From positions 1,612,001 to 1,676,000 of the forward strand of contig CAMFIB010000001.1 of the NCBI GenBank assembly GCA_945952465.1: DNA of 64,000 nucleotides, in the 5' to 3' direction. The notes under the pieces are model-generated. The model saw only the letters and a list, made by a program, of their open reading frames with translations, was not told where the DNA came from and did not search any database. The stretch comes from an uncultured Pseudomonadota bacterium (GTDB lineage Bacteria > Pseudomonadota > Gammaproteobacteria > Burkholderiales > Burkholderiaceae_C). Both the position numbers and the translations under genes were made by a program. This document shows positions 1 to 9,654 of the stretch, piece after piece; within the stretch, counting starts at the first letter, position 1, and each line of letters opens with the position of its first letter.

Positions 1-921
1 GGCCTGCCGGGCGTGGGGCGCTTTCGCATCAGCGCCATGCACCAGCGCGGCACCTGCGCGGCGGTGGTCCGCCTGGTCAGCCCGCACATCCCGCGGCTTG
101 AAGACCTGCAGTTGCCGGAGGTGCTGCGGCAACTCGTCATGCGCAAGCGCGGGCTGATTCTGCTGATCGGCGCAAGCGGCGCCGGCAAGAGCACCACGCT
201 GGCCGCCATGCTCGACCACCGGAACGAGCACGCCGCCGGGCACATGCTCACGCTGGAAGACCCGATCGAATACACCTTCGAGAACAAGCGGTCCATCATC
301 AACCAGCGCGAAATCGGCACCGACACCGCGTCGCTGGCGGTCGGCCTGAAGAACGCGTTGCGGCAGGCGCCCGACGTCATCATGATCGGCGAGATCCGCG
401 ACCGCGAAACCATGTCGGCCGCCATTGCCTACGCGCAGTCGGGCCACCTGTGTCTGGCCACGCTGCACGCCAACAACAGCTACCAGGCGCTGAACCGCAC
501 GCTGTCGTTCTACCCGGTAGAGGTGCGGCCCACCCTGCTGGGCGACCTGAGCACGGCGCTGCAGGCCATCGTGTCGCAGCGGCTGCTGCGCACGCTGGAC
601 GGCGGCCTGACGCCGGCGGCCGAAGTGATGCTGAACACGCAATTGGTGTCTGAACTCATCGAGAAGGGCGATTTCTCCGGGGTGAAGGAAGCCATGGAAA
701 AGTCGCTGGCCGAAGGCTCCCAGACCTTCGAGGAAGACATTGCGCGCCTGATCGGGCAGGGCAAGGTCACCCGCGAGGAGGGCCTGCTGCACGCCGATTC
801 GCCGACCAACCTGATGTGGAAGCTGGAAAACGGCTTCAAAGCCGGGCAGCCGGCACCGGCGGTGGTGCGCGAGGAAGAGCCGCGCTTCTCCGATTTCACG
901 CTGGACGTGACCCCGCGATGA
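1..921 (+). CDS. pilU: PilU-type twitching motility ATPase (5' end outside window)
   Basis: Hexameric secretion-type ATPase of the PilT/PilU group, which powers type IV pilus retraction at the inner-membrane base. The reading frame is open from base 1, so the start lies upstream; 306 residues are visible. It carries a Walker A (GASGAGKS, near base 170), an Asp-box region (LTLEDPIEY), a Walker B-like stretch (VIMIGEIRD) and the His-box ([12 protein letters not shown]). The C-terminal stretch with [12 protein letters not shown] and DSPTNLMW is the kind seen in PilU rather than PilT, which is why PilU is preferred. The stop overlaps the dapE start (ATGA), so the two are probably co-transcribed. 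A pilT gene would be expected just upstream but is out of view. Confidence 0.9.
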   Translation, partial: GLPGVGRFRISAMHQRGTCAAVVRLVSPHIPRLEDLQLPEVLRQLVMRKRGLILLIGASGAGKSTTLAAMLDHRNEHAAGHMLTLEDPIEYTFENKRSIINQREIGTDTASLAVGLKNALRQAPDVIMIGEIRDRETMSAAIAYAQSGHLCLATLHANNSYQALNRTLSFYPVEVRPTLLGDLSTALQAIVSQRLLRTLDGGLTPAAEVMLNTQLVSELIEKGDFSGVKEAMEKSLAEGSQTFEEDIARLIGQGKVTREEGLLHADSPTNLMWKLENGFKAGQPAPAVVREEEPRFSDFTLDVTPR

Positions 922-2111
922 CGGCCACCCTGCATTTGGCTGAGGCGCTGATCGCCCGCGACTCGGTCACGCCGGCCGACGGCGGCTGCCAAGACCTCAT
1001 CGCCGAACGGCTGAAGCCGCTGGGCTTCGTGTGCGAAGACCTCTCCAGCGGACCCGACAGCTTCCGCGTGCGCAACCTGTGGGCCATTTTGAAACAAAAT
1101 CGGCCGCAAGTCAGCGCCAGTGCTGAATATGTTGCTCCTGAAACCATAGTGTTCGCGGGCCACACCGACGTCGTGCCCACCGGCCCGGTCGATCAATGGA
1201 CGAGCGACCCCTTCGTGCCCACGCACCGCGGCGGCAAGCTGTACGGCCGAGGCGCGTCGGACATGAAGACCTCGCTGGCGGCCATGGTGGTGGCGGTCGA
1301 GGAATTCCTCGCGGCCACGCCGCAGCCGGCCATCAACATCGCCTTCCTGCTGACCAGCGACGAGGAAGGCCCGGCCCACGACGGCACCGTGAAGGTCTGC
1401 GAGGCGCTGCAGGCGCGCGGCGAGAAATTGAGCTGGACCATCGTCGGCGAGCCGACCTCGGTGGAGCGCACCGGCGACATGATCAAGAACGGCCGCCGCG
1501 GCACCATGAGCGGCAAGCTCACGGTGAAGGGCGTGCAGGGCCACATCGCCTACCCGCAGCTCGCGAAGAACCCCATCCACCTGGTGTCTCCCGCGCTGGC
1601 CGAACTGGTGGGTGTGGAATGGGACCGCGGCAACGCCTTTTTCCCGCCCACCACCTGGCAGGTCAGCAACATCCACGGCGGCACCGGCGCCAGCAACGTG
1701 ATTCCCGGCACGGTGGTGATCGACTTCAACTTCCGTTTCTCCACCGAATCCACGCCCGAGGGCCTGCAGCAGCGCCTGGCCGCCGTGCTGGACCGCCACG
1801 GGCTGGACTACGACCTCGCCTGGACCATCGGCGGCCGCCCCTTCATCACGCCGCCCGGCACGCTGGTAACGGCGGTGCAACAGGCCATCTTGGCGGAGAC
1901 CGGCATCACCACCGAACTCTCCACCACCGGCGGCACCAGCGACGGCCGCTTCATCGCGCAGGTCTGCCCGCAGGTGATCGAACTGGGCCCGCCCAACGCC
2001 ACCATCCACAAGATCGACGAACACGTCGCGGTGGCCGACATCGAGCCGCTGAAGAACATCTACCGCCGCGTGCTGGACAACCTGCACGCGGGCGCCGCCC
2101 ACAACAAATGA
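918..2111 (+). CDS. dapE: Succinyl-diaminopimelate desuccinylase
   Basis: Zinc-dependent M20-family hydrolase of the lysine/meso-diaminopimelate pathway; it cleaves N-succinyl-LL-DAP to succinate and LL-DAP in the cytoplasm. 397 residues, a normal length. Metal-ligand motifs are visible: [12 protein letters not shown] with His near residue 82, [11 protein letters not shown], and the [11 protein letters not shown] stretch with the catalytic Glu pair. The ATG at 918 is chosen because it overlaps the pilU stop (ATGA) and gives the normal N-terminus; an upstream extension of the frame lies inside pilU. Odd point: residues about 60-78, just before the HTD motif, are encoded by a 55-bp dispersed repeat (1096-1150) that is richer in AT than its surroundings. 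The gene stop overlaps the prmB start. Confidence 0.96.
   Translation: MTATLHLAEALIARDSVTPADGGCQDLIAERLKPLGFVCEDLSSGPDSFRVRNLWAILKQNRPQVSASAEYVAPETIVFAGHTDVVPTGPVDQWTSDPFVPTHRGGKLYGRGASDMKTSLAAMVVAVEEFLAATPQPAINIAFLLTSDEEGPAHDGTVKVCEALQARGEKLSWTIVGEPTSVERTGDMIKNGRRGTMSGKLTVKGVQGHIAYPQLAKNPIHLVSPALAELVGVEWDRGNAFFPPTTWQVSNIHGGTGASNVIPGTVVIDFNFRFSTESTPEGLQQRLAAVLDRHGLDYDLAWTIGGRPFITPPGTLVTAVQQAILAETGITTELSTTGGTSDGRFIAQVCPQVIELGPPNATIHKIDEHVAVADIEPLKNIYRRVLDNLHAGAAHNK
1096..1150 (+). repeat. 55-bp dispersed repeat, copy 1 (inside dapE)
   Basis: A 38-bp arm (1096-1133) containing the core CGGCCGCAAGTCAGCGCC is followed by a 17-bp end (1134-1150) starting GCT and ending AGT in place of the usual AGC. 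It shares a 32-base core (AAAAT to CTGAA) nearly identically with the copies at 21207 and 56825. It is read in frame by dapE as a peptide containing NRPQVSA, in the same frame as the cobU copy. Confidence 0.85.
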
Positions 2112-2989
2112 ACGTCCTGGACCTGATCGCCTCGGGCGCCGACCGCCTGACCGAGGCCGGCGTGGCATTCGGCCACGGCACCGACAACGCGCACGACGAG
2201 TCGGCCTGGCTGGTGCTGTGGGGCCTCGGCCTGCCGCTGGACGCCGAAGACGACGACCTCGCCGCCCGCGAGGTCGACCACACCGACGAAATGCGGCTCG
2301 ACGCGCTCTTTCGCGAACGCATCGAGACCCGCAAGCCCGCCGCCTACCTGACGCAGGAAGCCTGGCTGCAGGGCGTGCCCTTCTACGTGGACGAACGCGC
2401 CATCGTGCCGCGCAGCTTCATCGCCGAACTCATCACCGACCCGGCCTTCGACACCTGGCTGCGGCCCGGCACCGAACGTGTGCTGGACCTGTGCACCGGC
2501 AACGGCAGCCTGGCCGTGCTGGCAGCCAGGGTCTGGCCGGAGGTGCGGGTGGACGCGTCCGACCTGTCCACCGACGCGCTGGCGGTGGCCGCCATCAACC
2601 GCGAGCGCCACGAGCTGCAGGGCCGCATCCGCCTGCAGCAGTCTGACGGCCTGGCCAACGTGCCCGGCCCCTACGACCTCATTCTGTGCAACCCGCCCTA
2701 CGTCAACGCCGCCAGCATGGCCGCGCTGCCGGCCGAGTACCGGGCCGAGCCCGAACTGGCGCTGGCCGGCGGCGCCGACGGCATGGACTTCGTGCGGGCC
2801 CTGCTGCGCGACGCGCCGTCGCGCATGAACCCCGGCGCCGTGCTGGTGCTGGAGATCGGCAACGAGCGCCACCATTTCGAGGCCGCATTCCCGCGGCTCG
2901 AGGCCATCTGGCTCGACACCAGCGCCGGTGAAGACCAGGTGCTGCTGCTGAGCCGCGAGGCCATCGTCCAAGGACTCTCAGACCAATGA
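2108..2989 (+). CDS. prmB: Ribosomal protein L3 N5-glutamine methyltransferase
   Basis: SAM-dependent methyltransferase of the PrmB/HemK group that methylates a glutamine side chain, in PrmB's case on ribosomal protein L3. 293 residues. The SAM-binding motif I ([16 protein letters not shown]) lies near residues 125-140 and the signature NPPY near residue 198. The region after NPPY (E-Y-x-x-E-P-E-L-A-L-x-G-G-x-D-G) is typical of PrmB/PrmC. PrmB is favoured over PrmC because of the N-terminal [17 protein letters not shown] stretch, where PrmC proteins usually differ. The start at 2108 overlaps the dapE stop and its own stop overlaps the next start, so it sits in the middle of a translationally coupled chain. 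Confidence 0.92.
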   Translation: MNVLDLIASGADRLTEAGVAFGHGTDNAHDESAWLVLWGLGLPLDAEDDDLAAREVDHTDEMRLDALFRERIETRKPAAYLTQEAWLQGVPFYVDERAIVPRSFIAELITDPAFDTWLRPGTERVLDLCTGNGSLAVLAARVWPEVRVDASDLSTDALAVAAINRERHELQGRIRLQQSDGLANVPGPYDLILCNPPYVNAASMAALPAEYRAEPELALAGGADGMDFVRALLRDAPSRMNPGAVLVLEIGNERHHFEAAFPRLEAIWLDTSAGEDQVLLLSREAIVQGLSDQ

Positions 2990-4911
2990 TCACCCTGCGC
3001 GACGTCACGCTGCGGCGCGGCGTCAAGGTGCTGCTCGACAGCGCCTCCGTCACCCTGAACCCGGCCGAGAAGGTCGGCCTCGTCGGCCGCAACGGCGCCG
3101 GCAAATCGACGCTGTTCGCGCTGCTCAACGGCACGCTCCACGAAGACGCCGGCGACTTCTTCGTGCCGCCGCAATGGCGCATGGCGCAGGTCGCTCAAGA
3201 CATGCCCGAGACCGAACAGGGCGCGACCGACTTCGTCATCGAAGGCGACGTCACGCTGCTGGCCGCCCAGCGCGAGGTGGCCGAGGCCGAGGCCGGCGAC
3301 GACGGCGACCGCATGGCCCACGCCTACATGGCGCTGCACGACGCCGGCGCCCACGACGCGCCAGCCCGCGCGCAGGCGCTCATCCTCGGCCTGGGCTTCA
3401 AGACCAGCGAACTCGACAACCCGGTGAGCAGCTTCTCCGGCGGCTGGCGCATGCGGCTGCAGCTCGCCCGCGCGCTGATGTGCCCCAGCGATCTGCTGCT
3501 GCTCGACGAACCGACCAACCACTTGGACCTGGATGCGCTGGTCTGGCTCGAAGCCTGGCTGAAGCGCTACGCCGGCACGCTGCTGGTCATCAGCCACGAC
3601 CGCGAATTCCTCGACGCCGTGACCGGCGTGACGCTGCACATCGACGCCGGCAAGCTGGTGCGCTACGGCGGCAACTACAGCAAGTTCGAAGACATGCGCG
3701 CCGAACAGATGGCGCTGCAGCAGAGCGCCTTCGCGCGCCAGCAGGACAAGATCGCCCACCTGCAGAAGTTCATCGACCGCTTCAAGGCCAAGGCCAGCAA
3801 GGCCAAGCAGGCCCAGAGCCGGGTCAAGGCGCTGGAGCGCATGGAGAAGATCGCGCCCATGCTGGCCGACGCCGACTTCAGCTTCGAGTTCAAAGAGCCG
3901 GCCAACCTGCCCAACCCCATGCTGGCCATGCACGAGGCCAGCTTCGGCTACCCGGCACCTGAAGACGCACCCGAAGGCACGCCGCCCACCACCATCGTGC
4001 GCAACGTGAGCCGATCGGTGCTGGCCGGCCAGCGCATCGGCATTCTCGGCGCCAACGGCCAGGGCAAGTCCACCCTGGTGAAGACCGTAGCCCGCGCGCT
4101 GGCGCCGCTCGGCGGCGACGTGACCGAAGGCAAGGGCCTCAACATCGGCTATTTCGCGCAGCAGGAACTCGACGTGCTGCGCCCCGGCGACACGCCGCTG
4201 GAGCACATGATCCGGCTGGCCAAGGAGGCCACCGCCGCCGGCCTGAACCACGGCCAGGGCACGCGCGAGCAGGATTTGCGCAGCTTCCTGGGCATGTTCA
4301 ATTTCAGCGGCGACATGGTCAAGCAGGCCGTGGGCAGCATGAGTGGCGGCGAAAAGGCGCGGCTGGTGCTGTGCATGATCGTCTGGCAGCGCCCCAACCT
4401 GCTGCTGCTCGACGAGCCGACCAACCACTTGGACCTCGCCACCCGCGAAGCGCTCAGCGTGGCGCTCAACGAGTTCGAGGGCACCGTCATGCTGGTCAGC
4501 CACGACCGCGCGCTGCTGCGCGCCGTCTGCGACGAATTCTGGATGGTCTCGCGCGGCGGCGTGGCGCCCTTCGACGGCGACCTCGACGACTACCAGCGCT
4601 ACCTGCTCGACGAAGCCAAGCGCCAGCGCGAAGCCGCCAAACAGGCCGCATCAGCTCCTCAAAAGATAGCGACAAAGCCAGTAACGACGGTGGCTGGCAG
4701 CCAAAAAACCCTGAAAAAGGAACTGGAGGCGGTGGAGCGCAGCATGGCCGAACTCACCGCCGAACAAGGCCGCATCGAAGACCGGCTGACCCACCCGCTC
4801 AACGCCGCCGACATGGCCAGCCTCGGCAAGCGGCTGAAGGCCATCCAGGCCGAGCAGGCGACGCTGGAAGGCCGATGGCTGGAGCTGGGCGAGGCCCTGG
4901 AAGCGACCTGA
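2986..4911 (+). CDS. ABC-F family ATPase (YheS-like)
   Basis: Soluble protein with two ABC ATPase domains and no membrane part. This is the ABC-F arrangement, whose members act on ribosomes. 641 residues, close to E. coli YheS. Walker A motifs GRNGAGKST (near residue 36) and GANGQGKST (near 350), ABC signatures SSFSGGWRMRL and GSMSGGEKARL, and two LLLLDEPTNHLDL Walker B/D-loop stretches are visible. The linker between domains is lysine-rich, as expected for the P-site tRNA interaction motif. The C-terminal coiled coil begins after residue about 555 and is interrupted by a repeat-derived segment (residues about 557-575, from the 55-bp repeat at 4654-4708). The start overlaps the prmB stop. The gene converges on the DUF808 gene with an 8-nt gap. 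Confidence 0.92.
   Translation: MITLRDVTLRRGVKVLLDSASVTLNPAEKVGLVGRNGAGKSTLFALLNGTLHEDAGDFFVPPQWRMAQVAQDMPETEQGATDFVIEGDVTLLAAQREVAEAEAGDDGDRMAHAYMALHDAGAHDAPARAQALILGLGFKTSELDNPVSSFSGGWRMRLQLARALMCPSDLLLLDEPTNHLDLDALVWLEAWLKRYAGTLLVISHDREFLDAVTGVTLHIDAGKLVRYGGNYSKFEDMRAEQMALQQSAFARQQDKIAHLQKFIDRFKAKASKAKQAQSRVKALERMEKIAPMLADADFSFEFKEPANLPNPMLAMHEASFGYPAPEDAPEGTPPTTIVRNVSRSVLAGQRIGILGANGQGKSTLVKTVARALAPLGGDVTEGKGLNIGYFAQQELDVLRPGDTPLEHMIRLAKEATAAGLNHGQGTREQDLRSFLGMFNFSGDMVKQAVGSMSGGEKARLVLCMIVWQRPNLLLLDEPTNHLDLATREALSVALNEFEGTVMLVSHDRALLRAVCDEFWMVSRGGVAPFDGDLDDYQRYLLDEAKRQREAAKQAASAPQKIATKPVTTVAGSQKTLKKELEAVERSMAELTAEQGRIEDRLTHPLNAADMASLGKRLKAIQAEQATLEGRWLELGEALEAT
4654..4708 (-). repeat. 55-bp dispersed repeat, copy 6 (inside ABC-F gene)
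   Basis: The 17-bp end GCT-N11-AGC is at 4654-4670 and the 38-bp arm at 4671-4708, so the repeat is oriented opposite to the gene. The arm is more diverged (TTGGCTGCCAGCCACCGTC in the repeat sense), but the 38+17 spacing is exact. It is read through in frame, between the second ATPase domain and the C-terminal coiled coil. Confidence 0.7.
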
Positions 4912-4919
4912 GCCGGCTG

Positions 4920-5846
<927 letters not shown>

Positions 5847-5978
5847 CGCGTGATCCCGCAAAGCATGAAACAAGGTGCCGATTGTGGCGCGGCCGGCCAC
5901 GCACCCGGCCGGTGTCGGGGCATCGCCCCCATGACAGGAGCGTGACACGCGGCAAAGGCACAATCGGCCGCAACCGCC

Positions 5979-6305
5979 ATGCCCGATACCGGCCCAGCCA
6001 CCGTCGTCCCCGCCTTCCAGGCCCGCGTCGAGCCCGCCGGCTGGAGCTTCCCCGCCCCGCCCGGCACGCCGTTGCTGCAGAGTGCGGAGGAAGCCGGCCT
6101 GGCACTGCCGTCGTCGTGCCGCAATGGCACCTGCCGCAGCTGCGTGAGCCGGCTGCTGGCCGGTGAGGTCACCTACCGCATCGCATGGCCCGGCCTCAGC
6201 GCAGAGGAAAAGGCCGACGGCTGGATATTGCCGTGCGTGGCCCATCCGCTGACCGACGTGGTGCTGGCGCAGCGCGGTGCGAAACCCCGGTTCCCCGAAG
6301 CCTGA
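5979..6305 (+). CDS. Plant-type 2Fe-2S ferredoxin
   Basis: Small electron carrier of 108 residues with the beta-grasp 2Fe-2S ligand pattern C-x4-C-x2-C ([11 protein letters not shown], residues about 46-56) and a fourth Cys in ILPCVAHP near residue 86. The preceding [13 protein letters not shown] stretch is also typical. No separate reductase domain is fused. It ends in a TGATG overlap with the peptidase gene, so the pair is probably one transcript, but no functional link is obvious. The partner reductase or oxygenase is not in the window. Confidence 0.88.
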   Translation: MPDTGPATVVPAFQARVEPAGWSFPAPPGTPLLQSAEEAGLALPSSCRNGTCRSCVSRLLAGEVTYRIAWPGLSAEEKADGWILPCVAHPLTDVVLAQRGAKPRFPEA

Positions 6306-7336
6306 TGGCCGACGCCGGTTTCGACGAAATGACGACCTGGCTGGCCCTGCTGGAGCGGGGCCGCCAGCACCTGGCCGTGGAGCAGGTCTGCACCGCTGAA
6401 GGTCGGGGACAGCGCTTCCCGGTACACGCCGCCTCGCTGGGCAGCCAGGACCCGGAGGCACCCGCGGTCGGTTTCTTCGGCGGCATTCATGGCCTGGAAC
6501 GCATCGGCACGCAGGTGGTGCTGCATTACCTGGCGGCACTGCTGGCCCGGCTGGAATGGGACGAATCGCTGCACCAGCAGCTGCAAACCGTGCGGCTGGT
6601 GTTCATGCCCATCGTCAACCCGGTGGGCATGTGGGCCGGCACCCGCAGCAATGGCAACGGCGTGGATCTGATGCGCAATGCGCCGCAGTTGGCGGAATCG
6701 CGCGTCCCCTTTCTCGCCGGCGGGCAGCGCGTCGGTTCCTGGCTGCCGTGGTACTGCGGCCAACCCGGCGCGCCGATGGAGGCCGAGAGTGCGGCCATGC
6801 TCGGCGTGGTGGCGCGCGAACTGGCGGCCCGACCGTTCAGCCTGGCGCTGGACTGCCACTCCGGCTACGGTTGGGGAGACAGCATCTGGTTCCCCTACGC
6901 CAAGACGCACCGGCTCATGCCCCACCTGCCCGAGATGTACGCGCTGAAAACCATGCTGGACCAGTCGCACCCGCACCACGGCTACAGCTTCGAGCCACAA
7001 AGCCACCAGTACCTGCTGCACGGCGACCTCTGGGACCACGCCTACGACCTCGCACCGCCGGAGAACACCTTCCTGCCGATGACGCTGGAGCTGGGCTCCT
7101 GGCTGTGGATCCGCAAGAACCCGGGCCAGATCTTCTCGCGCCACGGCATCTTCAACCCGATCAAGCAGCACCGCATCAAACGGGTGCTGCGCCGCCACGC
7201 CACCCTGCTCGACTTTCTGACCCGCGCGGCCTTCGGGGCGCCGCGGTGGCTGCCGCGCGTCGACCGGCGCGAGCGACTGGCGGGTTACGCGACCGGCTAC
7301 TGGGCTCGTCCCGCGGCCGCTTCCGCGCGGCGATAA
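6305..7336 (+). CDS. M14-family zinc carboxypeptidase-like protein
   Basis: 343-residue protein with the layout of an M14 (carboxypeptidase A/succinylglutamate desuccinylase-like) metallohydrolase. It shows [11 protein letters not shown], with the His and Glu metal ligands in H-x-x-E, near residue 60. Then come [22 protein letters not shown], a substrate-binding Asn-Arg region, and the third ligand in LDCHSGYG near residue 182. A glutamate in [10 protein letters not shown] near residue 263 is a plausible general base. No signal peptide is visible, so it is probably cytoplasmic. The true substrate cannot be told from sequence; peptide or N-acyl amino acid are both possible. The start codon overlaps the ferredoxin stop (TGATG). 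Confidence 0.8.
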   Translation: MADAGFDEMTTWLALLERGRQHLAVEQVCTAEGRGQRFPVHAASLGSQDPEAPAVGFFGGIHGLERIGTQVVLHYLAALLARLEWDESLHQQLQTVRLVFMPIVNPVGMWAGTRSNGNGVDLMRNAPQLAESRVPFLAGGQRVGSWLPWYCGQPGAPMEAESAAMLGVVARELAARPFSLALDCHSGYGWGDSIWFPYAKTHRLMPHLPEMYALKTMLDQSHPHHGYSFEPQSHQYLLHGDLWDHAYDLAPPENTFLPMTLELGSWLWIRKNPGQIFSRHGIFNPIKQHRIKRVLRRHATLLDFLTRAAFGAPRWLPRVDRRERLAGYATGYWARPAAASARR

Positions 7337-7372
7337 TGCCCGGTTAAGGCAACGCGGCCAGGCTGCGCGCCG

Positions 7373-8785
7373 ATGCCGAACACCACCGAGATTCCGCCGC
7401 CCGACCGGCGAACCGCACGATCCGTGACCCCCCACATGGCCTCCCACTCTCCCCACCGACCCGGCCTCGTCGGGTGGCTGCAGGCCGCCGGCGTGCTGGG
7501 CCACCCCCAGGCCCGCCCGGCCGATGTGCTGCTGGCGGCCGGCCTGCCGCTGTGCTTCCTGTTCTATTTCGTCGTGCGCGGCCACATCACCGGCGCATTG
7601 GTGGGCATGTTCCTGCTGTCGGTGGTGGTGCTGGCCTTCGACAGGTCTGCAGACCGGCCGCACGGCCCGGAAACGGCCCGAATGGCGTGCTGGCTGGCCA
7701 TCGCGCTCGCCCTGCCCTTCGTGGCCGTGGGGCTCACCCAACTGCTGCACAGGGAATGGGTGCCGCGGCATTTCGATCCCATGCTCAGGCTGATGCTCTC
7801 GGGCGTGATTTTCCTGTGCCTGTTGAAGCGGCGCATCAACTTCCTGGTGCTGGCGCAATGGTGTCTTCCACTGGCCCTGCTGCTGTGCGCCGCGGCCATC
7901 TTCGTGTACCCGCACGCCGCCGACTACTACTGGGACGACGGGCGCCTCGCCACCTACTTCATGGATCCGCTCACGCTGAGCCAGCACGCCGTCATCGTCG
8001 GCTTCATGTGCCTGTTCATGGTGAACATGAACGGCCGTGAGCCGGTGCTGCTCAAGGCGCTGCAATATGGCGCCTTTGTGGCCGCCATCGCGATATCGGT
8101 CGGCACCAAGTCGCGCAGCGGGTGGATCCTGCTGCCCGTGCTCGGCCTGCTCTGGCTGGTCGGCCTGCGTCGCCACCGCAGGCCGCTGGAACTGGTGTTG
8201 GCCCTGAGCGCGGTCGTCGCGCTCTGCCTGGCGCTGTACGGGTGGGTTCCGGTGGTGAGAGACCGCGTCGACCTGGCCGCATTGGAGATCGGCCAGTATT
8301 TCCATGGTGGTGACCGCGACACCTCCACCGGCCTGCGCATCTCGATGTGGCGCGCCAACTGGGTGCTGTTCCTGGAGCAGCCGTGGTTCGGCTGGGGCTA
8401 CACGCGGCCCGCCGATCTGCACGCGGTGCCCGAGATCATGGCCTTCCTCACCCCCATGTTCGAGCTGTGGTACACCAAGCACGGCGGCCACAACGAGTTT
8501 CTCAGCAACATGATGCAGACCGGCCTGCCTGGCCTCGTGTCGCGGCTGATGGTTTTTGGCGTGCCCTTCGTGCTGTTCTGTTCGGCCATCCGCTCCGGCA
8601 CGCCGCGCCGCCGGGTGGCCGGCTACATGGGCCTGGCGCTGGTGCTGGGCTACGCCATTGCCGGCATCAACACCGAGGTGTTCAACCTCGTCTACACCGC
8701 ATCCTTCTATGGCCTGATGTTGGCCGCGCTGGCCGCCACCGCGCTGTACCCCGAGGCACCCGACCATGACCCAGCCACACCCTGA
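7373..8785 (+). CDS. O-antigen ligase / Wzy-like membrane protein
   Basis: 470-residue multi-pass membrane protein of the O-antigen ligase (WaaL)/polymerase superfamily. About ten hydrophobic segments start near residue 40. The conserved late region reads GTKSRSGWILLP, then a large periplasmic loop with WFGWGYTR and HNEFLSNMMQTGLPGL. The His-Asn-Glu in that loop matches the His conserved in the Wzy_C domain. It likely links glycan units on an undecaprenyl carrier or ligates them to an acceptor in the periplasm. The start is uncertain: the ATG at 7373 gives a long charged leader, and an alternative ATG lies at 7436. The last 20 nt overlap the following glycosyltransferase gene. Confidence 0.82.
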   Translation: MPNTTEIPPPDRRTARSVTPHMASHSPHRPGLVGWLQAAGVLGHPQARPADVLLAAGLPLCFLFYFVVRGHITGALVGMFLLSVVVLAFDRSADRPHGPETARMACWLAIALALPFVAVGLTQLLHREWVPRHFDPMLRLMLSGVIFLCLLKRRINFLVLAQWCLPLALLLCAAAIFVYPHAADYYWDDGRLATYFMDPLTLSQHAVIVGFMCLFMVNMNGREPVLLKALQYGAFVAAIAISVGTKSRSGWILLPVLGLLWLVGLRRHRRPLELVLALSAVVALCLALYGWVPVVRDRVDLAALEIGQYFHGGDRDTSTGLRISMWRANWVLFLEQPWFGWGYTRPADLHAVPEIMAFLTPMFELWYTKHGGHNEFLSNMMQTGLPGLVSRLMVFGVPFVLFCSAIRSGTPRRRVAGYMGLALVLGYAIAGINTEVFNLVYTASFYGLMLAALAATALYPEAPDHDPATP

Positions 8786-9599
8786 CGTCGCGATCACCTT
8801 CGCCTGCTACAACCAGGTGGCGTACACGAAGCTGTGCGTCGACAGCCTGGTGCGCCACGGTTTCGACCTCGGCCGGCTGGTGGTGGTCGACAACGGCTCC
8901 ACCGACGACACCCGCAGCTACCTGCAGGGGCTGCCGCTCGGCGGGCGCCTCTACAACCGCGAGAACCTCGGCTGCGGCGTGGCCTGGAACCAGGGCGCTC
9001 TGGCGCTGCAGGCCGAGTGGACGATCGTGATGAACAACGACGTGCTGGTCTCGGCCGGCTGGATCGAGGGTCTGATCGGCGCGGCCGAGCGTTTCGGCCT
9101 GAAGTTCGCCTCGACCTCGCTGGTCGAGGGCGACCACGACTACGACTTCGACGCCTTCGCGGCGGACGCATCGGCGCGCATGGCGAGCGAGGTGCGGCGC
9201 GGCGCGCGCCACGGCGTCTGCATGCTGGTGCACCGCTCGGTGTGGACGCAGATCGGCTACTTTCAACCCACCCCCAGCCTCTGGGGCTACGAAGACACGC
9301 TGTTCTTCCACCAGCTCGACCGGGCCGGCATTCCCAGCGGCACGGTCGGTGCGTCGTGGCTGCACCACTTCGGCTCGATCACGCAGAAGGCCATGAAGCA
9401 GGAGCGCGGCCTGTCGCAGCGCGACGGCCTCGGCGACCGCCACAACCACCGGCTGCTCGGCCAGTCGTTCCTGGCGCGCAAATGGGCCAAATTGCAGCGC
9501 GAGCGCCAACGGGCGGCCTGGAACCGCGGCGAAGTGGCACGCCACGGCATCAGCATGCACGGCCTGCGTGAACACGGCCGGTTCGACTGGCGCTACTGA
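8766..9599 (+). CDS. GT2 family glycosyltransferase
   Basis: 277-residue GT-A fold glycosyltransferase. The N-terminal strand (VAITFACYNQ), the nucleotide-binding VVVDNGSTDDT (residues about 37-47) and the ENLGCGVAWNQG motif are followed by a DxD-like MNNDV near residue 94. WGYEDTLFFHQLDRAG near residue 178 is the usual acceptor/catalytic ED motif. No membrane helix is seen. It is translationally coupled to the O-antigen-ligase-like gene by a 20-nt overlap, which suggests a role in the same surface glycan. The stop codon (9597-9599) lies inside the 17-bp end of a dispersed repeat, so the last residues RY are repeat-encoded. Confidence 0.88.
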   Translation: MTQPHPDVAITFACYNQVAYTKLCVDSLVRHGFDLGRLVVVDNGSTDDTRSYLQGLPLGGRLYNRENLGCGVAWNQGALALQAEWTIVMNNDVLVSAGWIEGLIGAAERFGLKFASTSLVEGDHDYDFDAFAADASARMASEVRRGARHGVCMLVHRSVWTQIGYFQPTPSLWGYEDTLFFHQLDRAGIPSGTVGASWLHHFGSITQKAMKQERGLSQRDGLGDRHNHRLLGQSFLARKWAKLQRERQRAAWNRGEVARHGISMHGLREHGRFDWRY

Positions 9600-9646
9600 A
9601 TCAATAGCTGACTATCCAGCATTGGCGCTGACTTCAGGCCAAAAAA
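9592..9646 (-). repeat. 55-bp dispersed repeat, copy 4 (between convergent genes)
   Basis: The GCT-N11-AGC end is at 9592-9608 and the arm at 9609-9646; in repeat orientation the core is GGCCTGAAGTCAGCGCCAAT. It fills the junction between the glycosyltransferase and the asmA-like gene and contains the stop codon of the former. The end can fold as GCTAtt/agTAGC. Confidence 0.85.
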
Positions 9647-9654
9647 GCTCTCAA

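Noticed and set aside
510-2168. Long minus-strand open frame over pilU, dapE and prmB
   Set aside because: Antisense shadow typical of high-GC DNA; low-complexity Arg/Gly/Ala product, while the plus strand carries clear enzymes.
2698-4503. 600-codon minus-strand frame opposite the ABC-F gene
   Set aside because: Shadow frame rich in His/Gln/Ala/Val with no domain; the plus-strand protein has complete ABC motifs.
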